A DNA stretch of 64,000 nt from Phialocephala subalpina. Its lineage: Eukaryota > Ascomycota > Leotiomycetes > Helotiales > Mollisiaceae. The notes under the pieces are model-generated. The model saw only the letters and a program-made list of their open reading frames with translations. It searched no databases and was not told the DNA's origin. The number at the start of each line of letters is the position of its first letter. The stretch's first letter is position 1. Position numbers and translations under genes: made by a program. Shown here in pieces: positions 35,991 to 46,566 of this stretch. Location of the stretch: the NCBI GenBank assembly GCA_900073065.1, contig FJOG01000002.1, forward strand, positions 3,567,926 to 3,631,925, read 5' to 3'.

Positions 35991-38513
35991 ATGATGGCGG
36001 GCTGGTTTGCATCGTCATCTCAGATTGACCAGCAGGTTGAAGAGGCTACGAAGGATTCATTGTAAGCAGCTGGCTGAACTGGCGCGCATATGATTCTGAC
36101 CATAATTAGAGAAAACATTGCCCTCAATCTCGAGATATCCGATGTTATTCGATCAAAAACAGTTGGGTCGAAGGATGCGATGCGCTCGCTGAAGAGGCGT
36201 ATAGGCCACAAGAATCCCAACATACAACTGAGTGCTCTTAATGTTAGTGATACACGTATGGACAGCCGTACATGTACTGACTCTGCGGAATAGCTCACAG
36301 ATACGTGTGTAAAGAATGGCGGTTCACATTTCCTTGTTGAGATTGCCTCTCGAGAATTCATGGACAACCTTGTGTCCCTCCTCAAAGCTTACGGCGGGGC
36401 TGCGGTCAATGAGGACGTCAAGGCGAAGATTCTGGAGCTGATACAGACATGGGCGACTGCGTCGGAAGGGCAATACGAGCTATCCTACATCGGTGAAACA
36501 TACAGAAGCTTACAGAGGGATGGTTTCCATTTCCCACCGAAAGTTGAGGTTTCCAAAAGCATGCTTCTTAGTAACGCGGTATGTTGCCCTATACCTTCGT
36601 CTCGTATGGTACTAACAGAAACTCCCAGCCCCCAGAGTGGACCGACTCGGATGTCTGTATGCGTTGCAGAACTGCATTCAGCTTCACGAATCGAAAACAT
36701 CATTGCCGAAACTGTGGGAATGTTTTTGACCAGCAATGTTCGAGTAAAGTTCTTCCTCTACCGCATCTCGGGATAGTGCAACCCGTTCGAGTAGACGATG
36801 GATGCTATATCAAATTGACGGACAAAACATCGAAGGGTGGAACATTCTCCACCGACCGGTCCCCAACCCATAAGCAACATCGACCGCACAGCTCCATGCA
36901 GCCTCGAAGTGCGCGTGTAGACGATGGATTCGATGAGGATCTGAAAAGAGCCTTGGCAATGAGTCTAGAGGAGGTCAATGGGCACGCTGGGTCTGGATAC
37001 GTTCCACAATCGAAGATACAGCCCACTGCAGCACCAGTGACGACCAATGGAGCATCGAAAACAGCAAGTAAGCCTACAGAGGAAGAAGACGATGATTTGA
37101 AGGCCGCGATTGCAGCATCTCTTGCAGATATGGAGGAGCAAAAGAAGAAGCATGCGGCCACTATCAAGGCACAAGCTGCTAATGGCGATTCGAAAGCGTC
37201 GGGCCCGATTGTGTTGCCTAAGAATGACTACGAATTGACACCAGTCGAGGCCGAGAACATTAACCTGTTTTCCACATTAGTCGACCGACTTCAAACACAG
37301 CCACCTGGAACAATTCTTCGAGAACCACAAATTCAAGAGCTGTACGAAAGTATTGGAAAGCTTCGACCGAAACTTGCTCGAACATATGGAGAGACAATGA
37401 GCAAGCATGGTAATGCCCCAAATCTCCTCTGATATATTGATGCTGATCGACTTAGATGCCCTACTCGACCTCCATGCCAAGCTCTCAACGGTCGTTAGAT
37501 ACTATGATCGAATGCTGGAGGAACGACTTTCAAATACCTATAATCAGCATAGTCTTGGCGGTTATAATCTGCCCCCTCAACGGCCTACCTCAACCATGTA
37601 TCCGTCCATTGCTGCCAATGTACCCGGCATAGCTAGTGGGGCAGAAAGCTTCTACACAGGAAACGCCCAACAAGAGCCCTACGGAAGACCTCAATCCACT
37701 TACTCGTATGCTCCTCAACAACCGCAGCAGCAGTACGCACAATACGACAACCGTGCATCTGTTGCAAGCCCTGGATACCCTAACCCCGAACAGCGTGTCG
37801 ACAACTATAACCAATATCCTCCACAGCAACAGCCACCACAAGAGGCTCAAGGCTGGAAAGCTCAAGAACCACCAGCCACACCTTATACCCAACAGGCCCC
37901 AACTTACCCCTCGGAACCTCCAGCGCAGCATGCACAAGCTCCTCAGCAAGCTCCACCCCCCATGAACGCGCCGTCACAGCCTCCAAATACTTATGCACCC
38001 TCTGAACCTGCAGCAACGCCTTCGGCCGACCCTAGTGCTGCCTTCTATTATGGCTCGGCGCAAGCTCCCCCTCAGCAGGCTGCCCCGGAGCAGAATCAAC
38101 CCCAATACCCTCCAGTACATCAATCTCCGCAGCAATACCACAATACAATTCCACAACCTGTCTCACCGATGCAATCTACTCGTCATCTTCAAAATCCTCA
38201 AGAGCAATATGCTCCTCCTCAACAACAACAGGCCCCGCCGTCGGCACAACAATACGCGCCTCCTCAACAAACTCCTCAAGAGCAGTATGCACCACCTCCC
38301 CAGCAGCAGCAGGCGCCTCCCCCAGCGCAACAATACGCACCGCCTCCTCAACAGCAACAGCAGCCCTATTGGCAAGCTCAGCAGCAAACACCAACGCCTC
38401 AGGCTTGGCAAAATCCCGGATCAACCTACAATGGTTATACCCAAGACTCATTTCCTTCAGCGCCTCAGCATACTTTGCAGCCGAAGGTGGAAGAGAGTTT
38501 GATTGAACTTTAA
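35991..38513 (+). CDS. VPS27: ESCRT-0 subunit Vps27 (VHS-FYVE-UIM)
   Basis: Five exons (35991-36061, 36110-36242, 36294-36578, 36629-37409, 37456-38513) give 775 residues. Residues about 10-150 are a VHS domain. FYVE zinc finger follows: WTDSDVC at 167-173, RKHHCRNCG at 185-193, binding PtdIns3P on endosomes. Two ubiquitin-interacting motifs are clear, [15 protein letters not shown] (about 265-279) and [15 protein letters not shown] (about 317-331). A helical GAT-like region after the last intron would pair with Hse1. The C-terminal 300 residues are Pro/Gln/Ala-rich low complexity, ending in ESLIEL, a clathrin-box-like tail. It sorts ubiquitinated cargo into the ESCRT pathway. The start could be either of two consecutive ATGs. 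Confidence 0.94.
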
Positions 38514-39081
38514 TACAGTAGCATAGAAGCGTGGCGTTGAGGGAGTTTCCGAAATTGTAATCTTACAGATCTATTCAATATAGCATGGGGAGATAGGACA
38601 GTGCTTACGTGTATGACTCTTGGGTAGGCAATCTTACGATGACTTTGCTGTGGCCTTGCGTAGATATGGCAATACAATATACCTTTTGACTGCCGCTCCT
38701 TTCCTGATCCATACCTACCTGGTTTTGCCGACTAGAATGACTGTGAGTTGTATTACTTGGGTAATTTCAAGAGGGCGGATGAGTCCATATGAACATTTGC
38801 TGCTTTAATTCTTCCCATGGATAATCCAGAGCAGCTAGAGAAAGGACAAAGACGATGTGTGTCTCATTTGGTCTTGGTCATGTGATCCATGGTTGTCCTC
38901 TTCTGATTGGCTCATAGCTCCACTGTGGGCCATATTTTGAATGACGATGGCATGAATGTTTTGATCAAGCACCAGCATCGCGTCCGACCTGCTCACGAAA
39001 GCGAACATCCCACTCAGAAAACTCGCAAATCGCGCTAAATTCAAGCAATATCTCCAGAAATCTCGAGCACAAGCGCTCAAA
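38514..39081. other. Intergenic, promoter of HBS1-like gene
   Basis: About 570 bp without a supported gene between two same-strand genes; it should hold the VPS27 3' end and the HBS1 promoter. Confidence 0.6.
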
Positions 39082-41808
39082 ATGTCGCGACACCAGGCCT
39101 TGAGAAATTTGGATCTAGACGAAGAGTTGGATGATTTCGATGGCGGAGAAGACTACGACTACGATGGCTCAGGAGACGGCGCAGAAGGTATATTGAAACT
39201 CTTCCCATGGGTAGCCATGAACAGCTTGCTAACGGCCATCAACACAGAGCTCAGCGAAGAAGATCAAGGTCCTCCTCCATACCCCGCAACCTACCCCTCC
39301 ACCCCACCTTGTCTCGAACAAACACTGACCAGCAACAGAGAATATGACAGCAGGCACAATAGCAGTCCGCGCCGAACTACCACCGCAAGCAAGCCATGTT
39401 ACAGACAAGCAAATTCGAGAGGCGTTGTGGCATTACTACTACGATATTGAGAAGTCAGTTGGATATTTAATCAACACATATGCGCCGAAACCGAAGGCAC
39501 AGAAGAAGGTAAAGGCGCAGGAAGAGAAGAAGAAGGCACAAGGTGGGTTCTTTTCCCCTCTGATCAGCATGGTGGTATAGAATGGGCTTGGGTCTAGTGG
39601 TGCTGGAGATGTGTTTGCTGGTACTGGACTTCGTCGAAGACCGGATTGGAAGGATATAGGCTGATGAGCGATGAAGAGGAAGGAAGATGCTCAAAGCCTT
39701 TTTCTTTTACGGATTTCTTTAAGGATACGCCGTGGTTGAATGTTCCGCTGGAACGACATGCTATAATGATTCCGCCGTTGTTGCCGAGAGGTGGTTTGCT
39801 TGGTGGTTCGTCTGATGGAGCACCGAAGATGTCGAAGCTGCAGGCTCTGGCTGCGGCGAGGAAGAAGAAGGCTCAGGAACAGAAGTCTGGCAGTAGCAGT
39901 ACGGGTGTTGAGCAACCTATGGCGGATCTCACACTCAGCCAAAGTGGTCCAGGAAGTGGCTCTAAAGACAAGACACTTACGGATTCCACGTCTGCACCCA
40001 AGTCAAGTTCCCGAGGTTTTCCAATCCGGAAACGAAAGGATTCAAATCCCCATGAGAAGGTTCCGAAGGATCATCACGAGCCTGAGCAGAGCACCCCAGA
40101 CATTCCTATGGACACAGAACCCGTGGAGCAAGCCGAGCCCTCAGACTTCGCAACCACCATGTTCAGCAACACATCTTCAACCCCACCCAGACGCACATCC
40201 AGCCTGTTCTCACTTCCATACGCTACTACCGCTACTGCTCCAACATCTGCTGACCCGTTCGCAGGACCCAGTCCAGATGACGTTGTCATAGCAGCGCAGT
40301 CGAAAGGTTCGACGAGCTCTGTTCGGTCCCAGAATTGATACTAATATTGTCGTAGCGGCTGGAAAGGGCGGCAAAGGTCCACCCAAGACTAATGGTCAAA
40401 AGAGGACTGATCAGATTGCTAATGGGGTGGAGGCTTTGAAGGTCGATGATACTCCTAGAGCTACGAGTAAGAATCTCGATGTTTTGGCCGAATTTAAAAA
40501 ATCGATGGCGAAGAATGCTGCGAATTTTGTTGTTATTGGTAAGTGATATTGTTTGCTGTGGGGTACCAATGTCTGATTCGTCTAGGTCACGTTGATGCGG
40601 GCAAAAGTACCCTGATGGGTCGACTACTTTACGACCTGAACGTAGTGGATCAGAGAACGATAGACCGGTATCGAAAAGAGGCAGAAAACATGGGAAAGTC
40701 TTCATTTGCTCTCGCCTGGGTCTTGGATCAAGGATCCGAAGAACGAAGCCGAGGTGTAACCATCGACATCGCCATGAACAAATTCGAAACAGAAAAGACA
40801 TCCTTCACAATCCTCGACGCCCCAGGCCACCGAGACTTCATCCCCAACATGATCGCCGGAGCCGCACAAGCCGACTTCGCCGTCCTAGTAATCGACGCCA
40901 GCTCCGGTAACTTCGAATCCGGCCTAAAAGGACAAACAAAAGAACACGCCCTCCTCGTCCGAAGCATGGGCGTCCAACGAATAATAATCGCAGTCAACAA
41001 ACTCGACACAGTCTCCTGGTCCCAAGAACGCTTCACAGAAATCCAAAACCAAGTCTCCTCCTTCCTCACAACCGCCGGGTTTCAAGCCAAAAATATTGCA
41101 TTCATACCCTGCTCCGGCCTCCTAGGCGATAACATCGCACGATGCTCTACCGAAGCTGCGGCATCTTGGTACAAAGGCCCAACTCTAGTCGAAGAACTAG
41201 ATAACTCCGAACCCATAGCCAGAGCACTCGATAAACCCCTCCGTCTAACAATCGGCGACATTTTCAGAGGTGGAGTCCAAAACCCCCTCTCTATCTCTGG
41301 CCGTATCGAATCCGGAAGTCTGCAAACAGGCGACGCCTTACTGGCTCAACCTGCAGGACAAAAATGCTTCATCAAAGCACTAGAAATCGATCAAGAGCCT
41401 GCCGACTGGGCAGTAGCCGGTCAAAATGTCGTTGTCCACCTCTCCGGAATCGAAGAACAGTATCTCAAGATCGGCGACGTCCTATCAAGCCCATCTAACC
41501 CGATTCAAAACATCAAACAATTCACAGCAAAGGTTCTAGCGTTTGAGTTCTTGACACCGATGCAGGTAGATGTTCATAGAGGACGATTACATGCGCCTGG
41601 AAGGATTAAGGAGATTGTTGCGGTGTTAGATAAGGGGACGGGTATTCCGGTTGGGAAGAAGAAGCCGAAGATCGCGAAGCCGGGCATGATTGTCAGGGTG
41701 GTGGTTGAGCTAGATGTCGGTGATGGGAAGGGCGTTCCGCTTGAGGCGCCAGCTAGGGTTGTGCTGAGGAGCAATGGGGAGACGGTAGCTGCTGGATTGC
41801 TGGAATGA
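39082..41808 (+). CDS. HBS1: Hbs1-like translational GTPase (ribosome rescue)
   Basis: Likely six exons. Start 39082; introns 39188-39247 and 39269-39338 leave a micro-exon of 21 nt, and the third intron runs from 39543 to about 39676-39682 with the acceptor not fixed. Introns 40307-40355 and 40539-40585 follow. The N-terminus is acidic and carries the Hbs1 N-terminal helical domain (LWHYYYDIEKSVGYLIN). A linker segment FKDTPWLNVP is also typical of Hbs1. The GTPase domain has GHVDAGKST (P-loop), DAPGHRDF (G3) and NKLD (G4), then two beta-barrel domains as in eEF1A/eRF3. With Dom34 it dissociates stalled ribosomes in no-go and non-stop decay. eRF3 and Ski7 are alternatives, but the N-terminal helical domain favours Hbs1. 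Confidence 0.92.
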
Positions 41809-42053
41809 AGGGATGGTATGACTGAATTATGAAAAGTCTAGAATTGGGCATAGCGTGGAGCAATAGGTGGCATGGGAGCGTGTTTGCATTTTCACTTGCA
41901 TTTGCATCAGATGAGAAGGATGACTTGATGAAAGCACAGATACCATGAGACTACAAAATGGACAGCGTTGATTCTCCCACCTCATCTCATTTCCCCCACT
42001 CTGCAGCTCCGATGAGTGCCATACCCAGATTCCCTACGATAATTGATGACAGA

Positions 42054-42287
42054 TTATCGACATCCGCTTAGTCCAACCCTATACCTCCTCCCACCACAGA
42101 CACGATCTTGGAAACGAATTCCATGCTTAAGCGCCTCTCTATTCATCCTGAAAATGAGCGCAGCTAAGATAAGTAGGATGGCGTATGAAATATCGATATC
42201 GAGGCGGGATTTGGAGATGCGGTTTATGATTCCGGCGATGAGGAGGGAGAGGACGAGGAGGGTGAAGAAGAGTTCGAAGCGGGGCAT
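42054..42287 (-). CDS. Small two-segment membrane protein, array member 1
   Basis: 77 codons, ATG at 42287 in context ATCATG. Two hydrophobic segments (about residues 6-20 and 32-47) flank a short polar loop with Arg, Lys and Asp. After the second segment comes NREALKHGI, then a basic tail with VC and a terminal GCR. It is clearly homologous to array member 2: LFFT, LLI.G, ILA..F, NR.AL..GI and the GCR end all align. A GAGAAGGTGCGT motif lies 128 nt upstream of its start. I do not recognise the family; it is not Pmp3-like. Likely an integral membrane microprotein. Coding status rests on the conservation between the two copies. Confidence 0.6.
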   Translation of the reverse strand: MPRFELFFTLLVLSLLIAGIINRISKSRLDIDISYAILLILAALIFRMNREALKHGIRFQDRVCGGRRYRVGLSGCR

Positions 42288-42414
42288 GATGAGTGTTGGC
42301 TTTGGGTTCTGGGATGGGGTGGGTGGATGTTTGGGTGGATTTTATTGGTGATGATTAAGGAGAAGGGGAAAGGGAAGGGGAAGGGTTGATACATGTTATA
42401 AGGGTGTACGAGGA

Positions 42415-42426
42415 GAGAAGGTGCGT
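42415..42426 (-). promoter_or_regulatory. Upstream motif GAGAAGGTGCGT (array gene 1)
   Basis: The plus-strand word GAGAAGGTGCGT (ACGCACCTTCTC in the sense of the gene) lies 128 nt before the start of member 1. The same word recurs before members 2, 4 and 5. Putative shared promoter element or duplicated leader. Confidence 0.45.
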
Positions 42427-42946
42427 GGTAGTGGGCACTCGAGGAGGATAGAAAGGAATGGCGATTGAGATCTCAGAACATGGAAGAGAAAAGATGATTC
42501 GAGGCGCATCTCAGAAAGTTCCATCAGCTTCACTCTGTTGCAATTCTTGTGATTATCGAGCTCCGAGACTCAAACTGTCTTTCGTTTGCATCAGCATTGG
42601 AGTGTGAGACGAAGTTCACGAGCATAATAGATACCACTAGCAAGAAATACATACACAGCGCTCTATTTCAAATCTCATCCCGTCTCTATCGTAGGTGCAT
42701 TAAACCCATGCCCCTCAGTCATTACCAACTTTCAATCAACAAGTTCCTCCACTCTCCACCCCATACTCCCCCCTCGTCCCATTGAAATCGTGGACATCCC
42801 GTCATACCATCAATGAGCACTGTAAGAAGCCAGCCTCAAAATCTAACTCCAACTCCCATCTCAGCCCCCCTCACACAAACATTGCCTTTTCCCTCCCCTA
42901 TCCCCTTCCTCACCCCCCTCTCATCCTCCATCCCAACATTCCCTCA

Positions 42947-43186
42947 TCATCTACAACCACCCCCACCAAACCTCGCACTATCACACACCCCTCCCCCTCT
43001 AGGATCAATCCCATAATTCAACGCCCTACGATTCAAATAAAAAGCGAAACCGGCCAAGATGATGAAAATGGTCGTGAAATCGAAACCAGAGTAGTAGAGG
43101 TGGCGGGCAAAGCCGAAGATGAGGAGGGGAGCGAGGAGGATGGTGAAGAAGAGGGTTGTTTTGTCCGTCTTTTTGGGTTTGGCCAT
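42947..43186 (-). CDS. Small two-segment membrane protein, array member 2
   Basis: 79 codons, ATG at 43186 with A at -3. A basic lead (MAKPKKTDKT) precedes two hydrophobic segments (about 12-27 and 37-50), then NRRALNYGI and a Gly-rich tail with VC and a terminal GCR. It aligns with member 1 over nearly its full length with one small gap. The shared positions include both membrane segments, the NR.AL..GI motif and the last three residues. GAGAAGGTGCGC lies 126 nt upstream, the same distance as in member 1. Function unknown; a tandem duplicate of member 1. Confidence 0.6.
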   Translation of the reverse strand: MAKPKKTDKTTLFFTILLAPLLIFGFARHLYYSGFDFTTIFIILAGFAFYLNRRALNYGIDPRGGGVCDSARFGGGGCR

Positions 43187-43311
43187 TTTTGGCGTGATGG
43201 GCGTTTAGTTCTTGCTGTTGGCGCGTGATGAGAGGGTTGGTGGTGAGAGAGCAAGGTAGGAATAGCGAAGGTGATGAGTTTGTTGGATTTTGCGGCGCGG
43301 TTAAAGTGGTC

Positions 43312-43323
43312 GAGAAGGTGCGC
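43312..43323 (-). promoter_or_regulatory. Upstream motif GAGAAGGTGCGC (array gene 2)
   Basis: Matches the element of array gene 1 at 11 of 12 positions and lies 126 nt before the start of member 2, almost the same distance. Confidence 0.45.
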
Positions 43324-43930
43324 GTTTGCGCGAGAGATTGTGATGAGACAGAATGCTTTTCCCCGCGCAGATTTGAAGGAAGGGTTGTTCGGAGAATCTG
43401 ATGATATTGACGACTGGCTGTCTCTTCTAGATTTTCGAGAATTTTCAAAAGTCACGATGGAAGCTGGGACGACGTTTTGTTGCCCCTGGCACTGCCGCCT
43501 AAATATAGACGAGCAGGGGTAGGGCACGAGGCGGCAGTGAGATGCAGGCATGCGGCGCAGAACAACACCCCTATTAATTCAATATTTAAGATGGTGTTAG
43601 GTTTGTCAACGCGTAACAGGACGTGAAAAGTCACGATGCGAATTGTGAGTTCGAAAGTGTGGTTGCGCATGGGAAGTTGGGAAAGTGAGAGCAAGACATT
43701 CGAGGTTCATCACGAGATGCGACAGAATTCAGGGAAGCAGGAGCACATTATAGAGCGCGAGGATGATAGACGTGTAGAAGAACGTCGTATTGTTTCGGAA
43801 AAGCTGGAGACCCAACATGCTTTCAAGAGCTTTCCATCAAGCCGCCCTACTCATGCCTCCTCTGAAGTCCATATGCCGAGAGCGTTCCTCCCTCTCCTCC
43901 ATTTCCTCGTTTCCACCATCCCAAAAACCA

Positions 43931-44098
43931 TCATAAGTCCCTAGAAGACTCTGCCATAATAACACAGAGAACAAATATCGATAGCAGCATCCCCAAACCG
44001 ACGGGAATAATGATAGGCAGAGAGGTGAGCCAGTCCACGAAAGCAGAAAAGACAACGGCGAAAACTACCAAGGCGAAGAATTCCAAGAAGCTAAACAT
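43931..44098 (-). CDS. Small two-segment membrane protein, array member 3
   Basis: 55 codons, ATG at 44098 in context ATCATG. Nearly all of the protein is hydrophobic: a first segment around residues 4-21 (FLEFFALVVFAVVFSAF), a short loop with Asp and Trp, and a second segment around 29-48. It ends in a short polar tail (ESSRDL). The opening FxFLEFFALVV resembles FELFFTLLV of member 1. Its upstream region shares TGGTAACGAGAA with that of member 5. Family not recognised. Confidence 0.5.
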   Translation of the reverse strand: MFSFLEFFALVVFAVVFSAFVDWLTSLPIIIPVGLGMLLSIFVLCVIMAESSRDL

Positions 44099-44551
44099 GA
44101 TGTCGTGTTGAGTAACCTTGATTCGGTGGCGCGTGTTTCGAGGATTGAAATGGAAGAAGCTTTGGTTGATTGTGTTTGTGGTGCTGAGATGAGGATGTCG
44201 TTATGATGGAGTGAAAGGTCTAGGCTCGAGTTGATGTGCTTGTACCACTGCGATGGTAACGAGAACATAAAAGTCGGGCAGTTTCCTTTGCCTGCTGAAA
44301 CGAGACATGGTGTTTGATACTTGAAAGAAGGTTAGCATTGTCGGAATGTTCTAGCGATGGCTGCATGTCCGATACCGAAGCTTCAAAGATCTAGAAGCTG
44401 TCAGATAGATTCGTGCTTGCGAGACGAGGTACATTGCGAGTGGGTGGGAAGGACATACCAGGAATGACGCCAATGAAATTTGGAAAGGGAGAATGTCCCC
44501 TACAGCAGTCGCATGTATCCGTTCCCAATCCATCCTTGTGCCCAATCAACA

Positions 44552-44695
44552 TCAATTGAAGTACCCTTCGATACACCGCGTAACGACATAAACGAAGAGA
44601 GTCCATGCACAGAGAATGGGAACGCGATTCGGATCGAAGACAGCCCCCACGAGGATGGCCAAGAGACCAAGAAACAAGACGTTCCAGGAGTTCAT
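44552..44695 (-). CDS. Small membrane protein, array member 4
   Basis: 47 codons, ATG at 44695 in context ATCATG. Hydrophobic segments at about residues 6-20 and 26-38 are separated by a DPNR turn, and the tail is short and polar. The frame stays open upstream, but the translation there is low-complexity Pro/Thr/Ser-rich sequence that looks like leader. GAGAAGGTGCGT lies 234 nt upstream of the ATG. The flanking CACTTGGC...GAG.TTC is also found upstream of member 5. No known family. Confidence 0.5.
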   Translation of the reverse strand: MNSWNVLFLGLLAILVGAVFDPNRVPILCAWTLFVYVVTRCIEGYFN

Positions 44696-44928
44696 GATGG
44701 CGGAGCTGGCACGGGTTTTCTGGATTGGTGGAGGTTGTTGAGTGGATGTGGGAGAGTTCGATTCGGTGAGTTGATGGTGATTAGCTGTCAATGGTGATTG
44801 AATGCTGGTGTTGATGGTGGGATGTGTGCTTGGTGGGAAGTTGACGTTTTCGGGAAGATGAAATAGATTCATAGAAGGAAAGAGGTGGCTTGAAGTACAG
44901 GTCACTTGGCCGAGTTCACCGCGAATGA

Positions 44929-44940
44929 GAAGGTGCGTAA
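44929..44940 (-). promoter_or_regulatory. Upstream motif GAGAAGGTGCGT (array gene 4)
   Basis: Identical to the element of array gene 1 over 12 positions; 234 nt before the start of member 4. It is followed by ACTCGC and preceded by CACTTGGC..GAG.TTC, as before member 5. Confidence 0.45.
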
Positions 44941-45312
44941 CGACTCGCGGGCCTGGATAATAACACCTGATATGGAAGGAACGATATGACTCTCGAAAGT
45001 ATAGAAGAATTCTCGAGGCTAGAAGAGATGTGACAAAATTGGTGGAGAACAGATACTGCGAAAGCCAGAAATGCATTGATTTGATCCTCCTTGTATTCAT
45101 TTCTGCGAATGTGTACTGTACCAGTGGAGATGATCTATAATAGTGTCCTTTGTCAGGTATCTAGAATTCCTCCAAAGTCGATGCACCCATCTTGAGATCA
45201 ACATTGACTTCATTTGCGTGCATAGCCTGCACTCTGTAAGCTTCTACATGCCCCACACTATTAGTAGAGGCAGAACTAGCCGAAGTGGTCGCACACCAGT
45301 TCGCAGGAATAC

Positions 45313-45549
45313 CTAATCATCGTCATAATCACCGTACCATTTGGAGATGCGGCCTGGGACGAGGAAAAGCCAAGCGATAAGCCAGAACGCCCAGACGAGG
45401 ACCAAGATGACGGGCGCAATGAGCATGAGAGCGATCTTGACAAGTAGATGGGACGTCCGTTCTGGCAGAGCACCAAGAAACTTGAAGAAGAGGTACAAGC
45501 GGTATCCGAGGGTCAACGTGACGGCTGCTGCTGGTGGTGGAGGAGACAT
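45313..45549 (-). CDS. Small membrane protein, array member 5
   Basis: 78 codons, ATG at 45549 with A at -3. A Pro-rich start (MSPPPPAAA) is followed by a weak hydrophobic segment (about 11-25), a polar loop with PERTSH, and a strong segment at about 36-64 very rich in Leu, Val, Ile and Trp. It ends in an acidic tail (DYDDD). Upstream, CACTTGGCGAG and GAGAAGGT (142 nt from the ATG) match the region upstream of member 4. No known family. Confidence 0.5.
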   Translation of the reverse strand: MSPPPPAAAVTLTLGYRLYLFFKFLGALPERTSHLLVKIALMLIAPVILVLVWAFWLIAWLFLVPGRISKWYGDYDDD

Positions 45550-45690
45550 TATGTTCTCTTGGAAGCCGAGAAAGTAATATGAAGGTGGAATAATCTGTGA
45601 TGGCTTTGCTGTTGTATCGATATTGGAATACTTCCGGACAGGAAAGAGTCGGGTTGATATATGCCACTTGGCGAGGTTCGTTGTGGTAAC

Positions 45691-45702
45691 GAGAAGGTTC
45701 AT
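45691..45702 (-). promoter_or_regulatory. Upstream motif GAGAAGGTTCAT (array gene 5)
   Basis: Matches the element at 10 of 12 positions, 142 nt before the start of member 5, with CACTTGGCGAGGTTC 25 bp away as before member 4. Confidence 0.4.
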
Positions 45703-46012
45703 GTCCATTCTCGCATTTTGATGAGACATGATCGAATTTAATCGCATAGTTGAGAAGAATCCCAAATAATATGGTAAGAGATCTCGCAAGATGAGATTCA
45801 GTGAAGAGACAGATGCGTTGATTTGATTATCTGTTGTCTTGTCCGCATGCACGTGCCATCGAAGCTGACCTTGAGCGCCGCCCCCAATACGCCTCCCAGC
45901 ATCACGCACTAGTCCAATATATTCAAGCCTCGATACCTGCATTAGTAAGCATTTACAAGAACCAGTGTAGAGGTCGCTGGCCCGTTATCATGTACTCAGT
46001 GTAGTCAAGGAA

Positions 46013-46186
46013 CTAGATGCAAAGGTCGAGAAACACGCCGAGAAGGAACATTATCCCGCCAATCTCTAAAAGACGGCAAGCAAATCTGAGGAGGTGAGGA
46101 AGTGCTGTGATGGTGGCGAATATCAGTGCGATTGCGAATAGGGGTGCGACGATCAGGTAGGCGATGAATTCGAGGTCGATGGCCAT
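46013..46186 (-). CDS. Small two-segment membrane protein, array member 6
   Basis: 57 codons, ATG at 46186 in context ATCATG. Two long hydrophobic segments (about residues 6-28 and 43-57) flank a polar middle with HLLRFACRLLE, and the protein ends within the second segment (DLCI). Upstream sequence does not clearly carry the GAGAAGGT motif. Same strand, size class and start context as the neighbours. No known family. Confidence 0.5.
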   Translation of the reverse strand: MAIDLEFIAYLIVAPLFAIALIFATITALPHLLRFACRLLEIGGIMFLLGVFLDLCI

Positions 46187-46566
46187 GATGAAAGGTCGCT
46201 GAGCTATGTAGGTTAGTGAAGTTTGTTTTGGATGTAGGGTGTTGTTGAAGATAAATGAGGTGATGTTTGTTTGCGATGCTGAAGATTGGAGTGATACTGC
46301 TTCGGAATGATACTTTGACCAAGTATATATCTCGAATCCGCGAGTTGGGCGACGCAGCTCCTTGACTCTTTTTACAACTTGATGCCAGACATGATAGGCC
46401 TTTCAAACATGATCATGAAAGCTTCCTTGTGCTTTCTGGAAGCTCTCCTAATACTTCCTTTCACCTTGTTTGAGGTTCTAAGAAGTCTGGGGTAGCCCTG
46501 GAACACTTCCTTCACGACTTCCTGGGGTTTCTGGAAAAGCACTTGCTGTGTCTCCGGGCCCTCGAA

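Noticed and set aside
37590..38502. Several frames on both strands over the VPS27 tail
   Set aside because: They arise from the Pro/Gln-rich repeated codons of VPS27.
42782..43228. 148-codon plus-strand frame over array member 2
   Set aside because: Pro/Ser/Thr-rich shadow of the opposite strand, where the paralogous membrane protein is conserved.
44552..45100. Reading array member 4 as a 182-residue protein
   Set aside because: The extra N-terminal sequence is low-complexity and leader-like; the inner ATG has the same context as in the other members.
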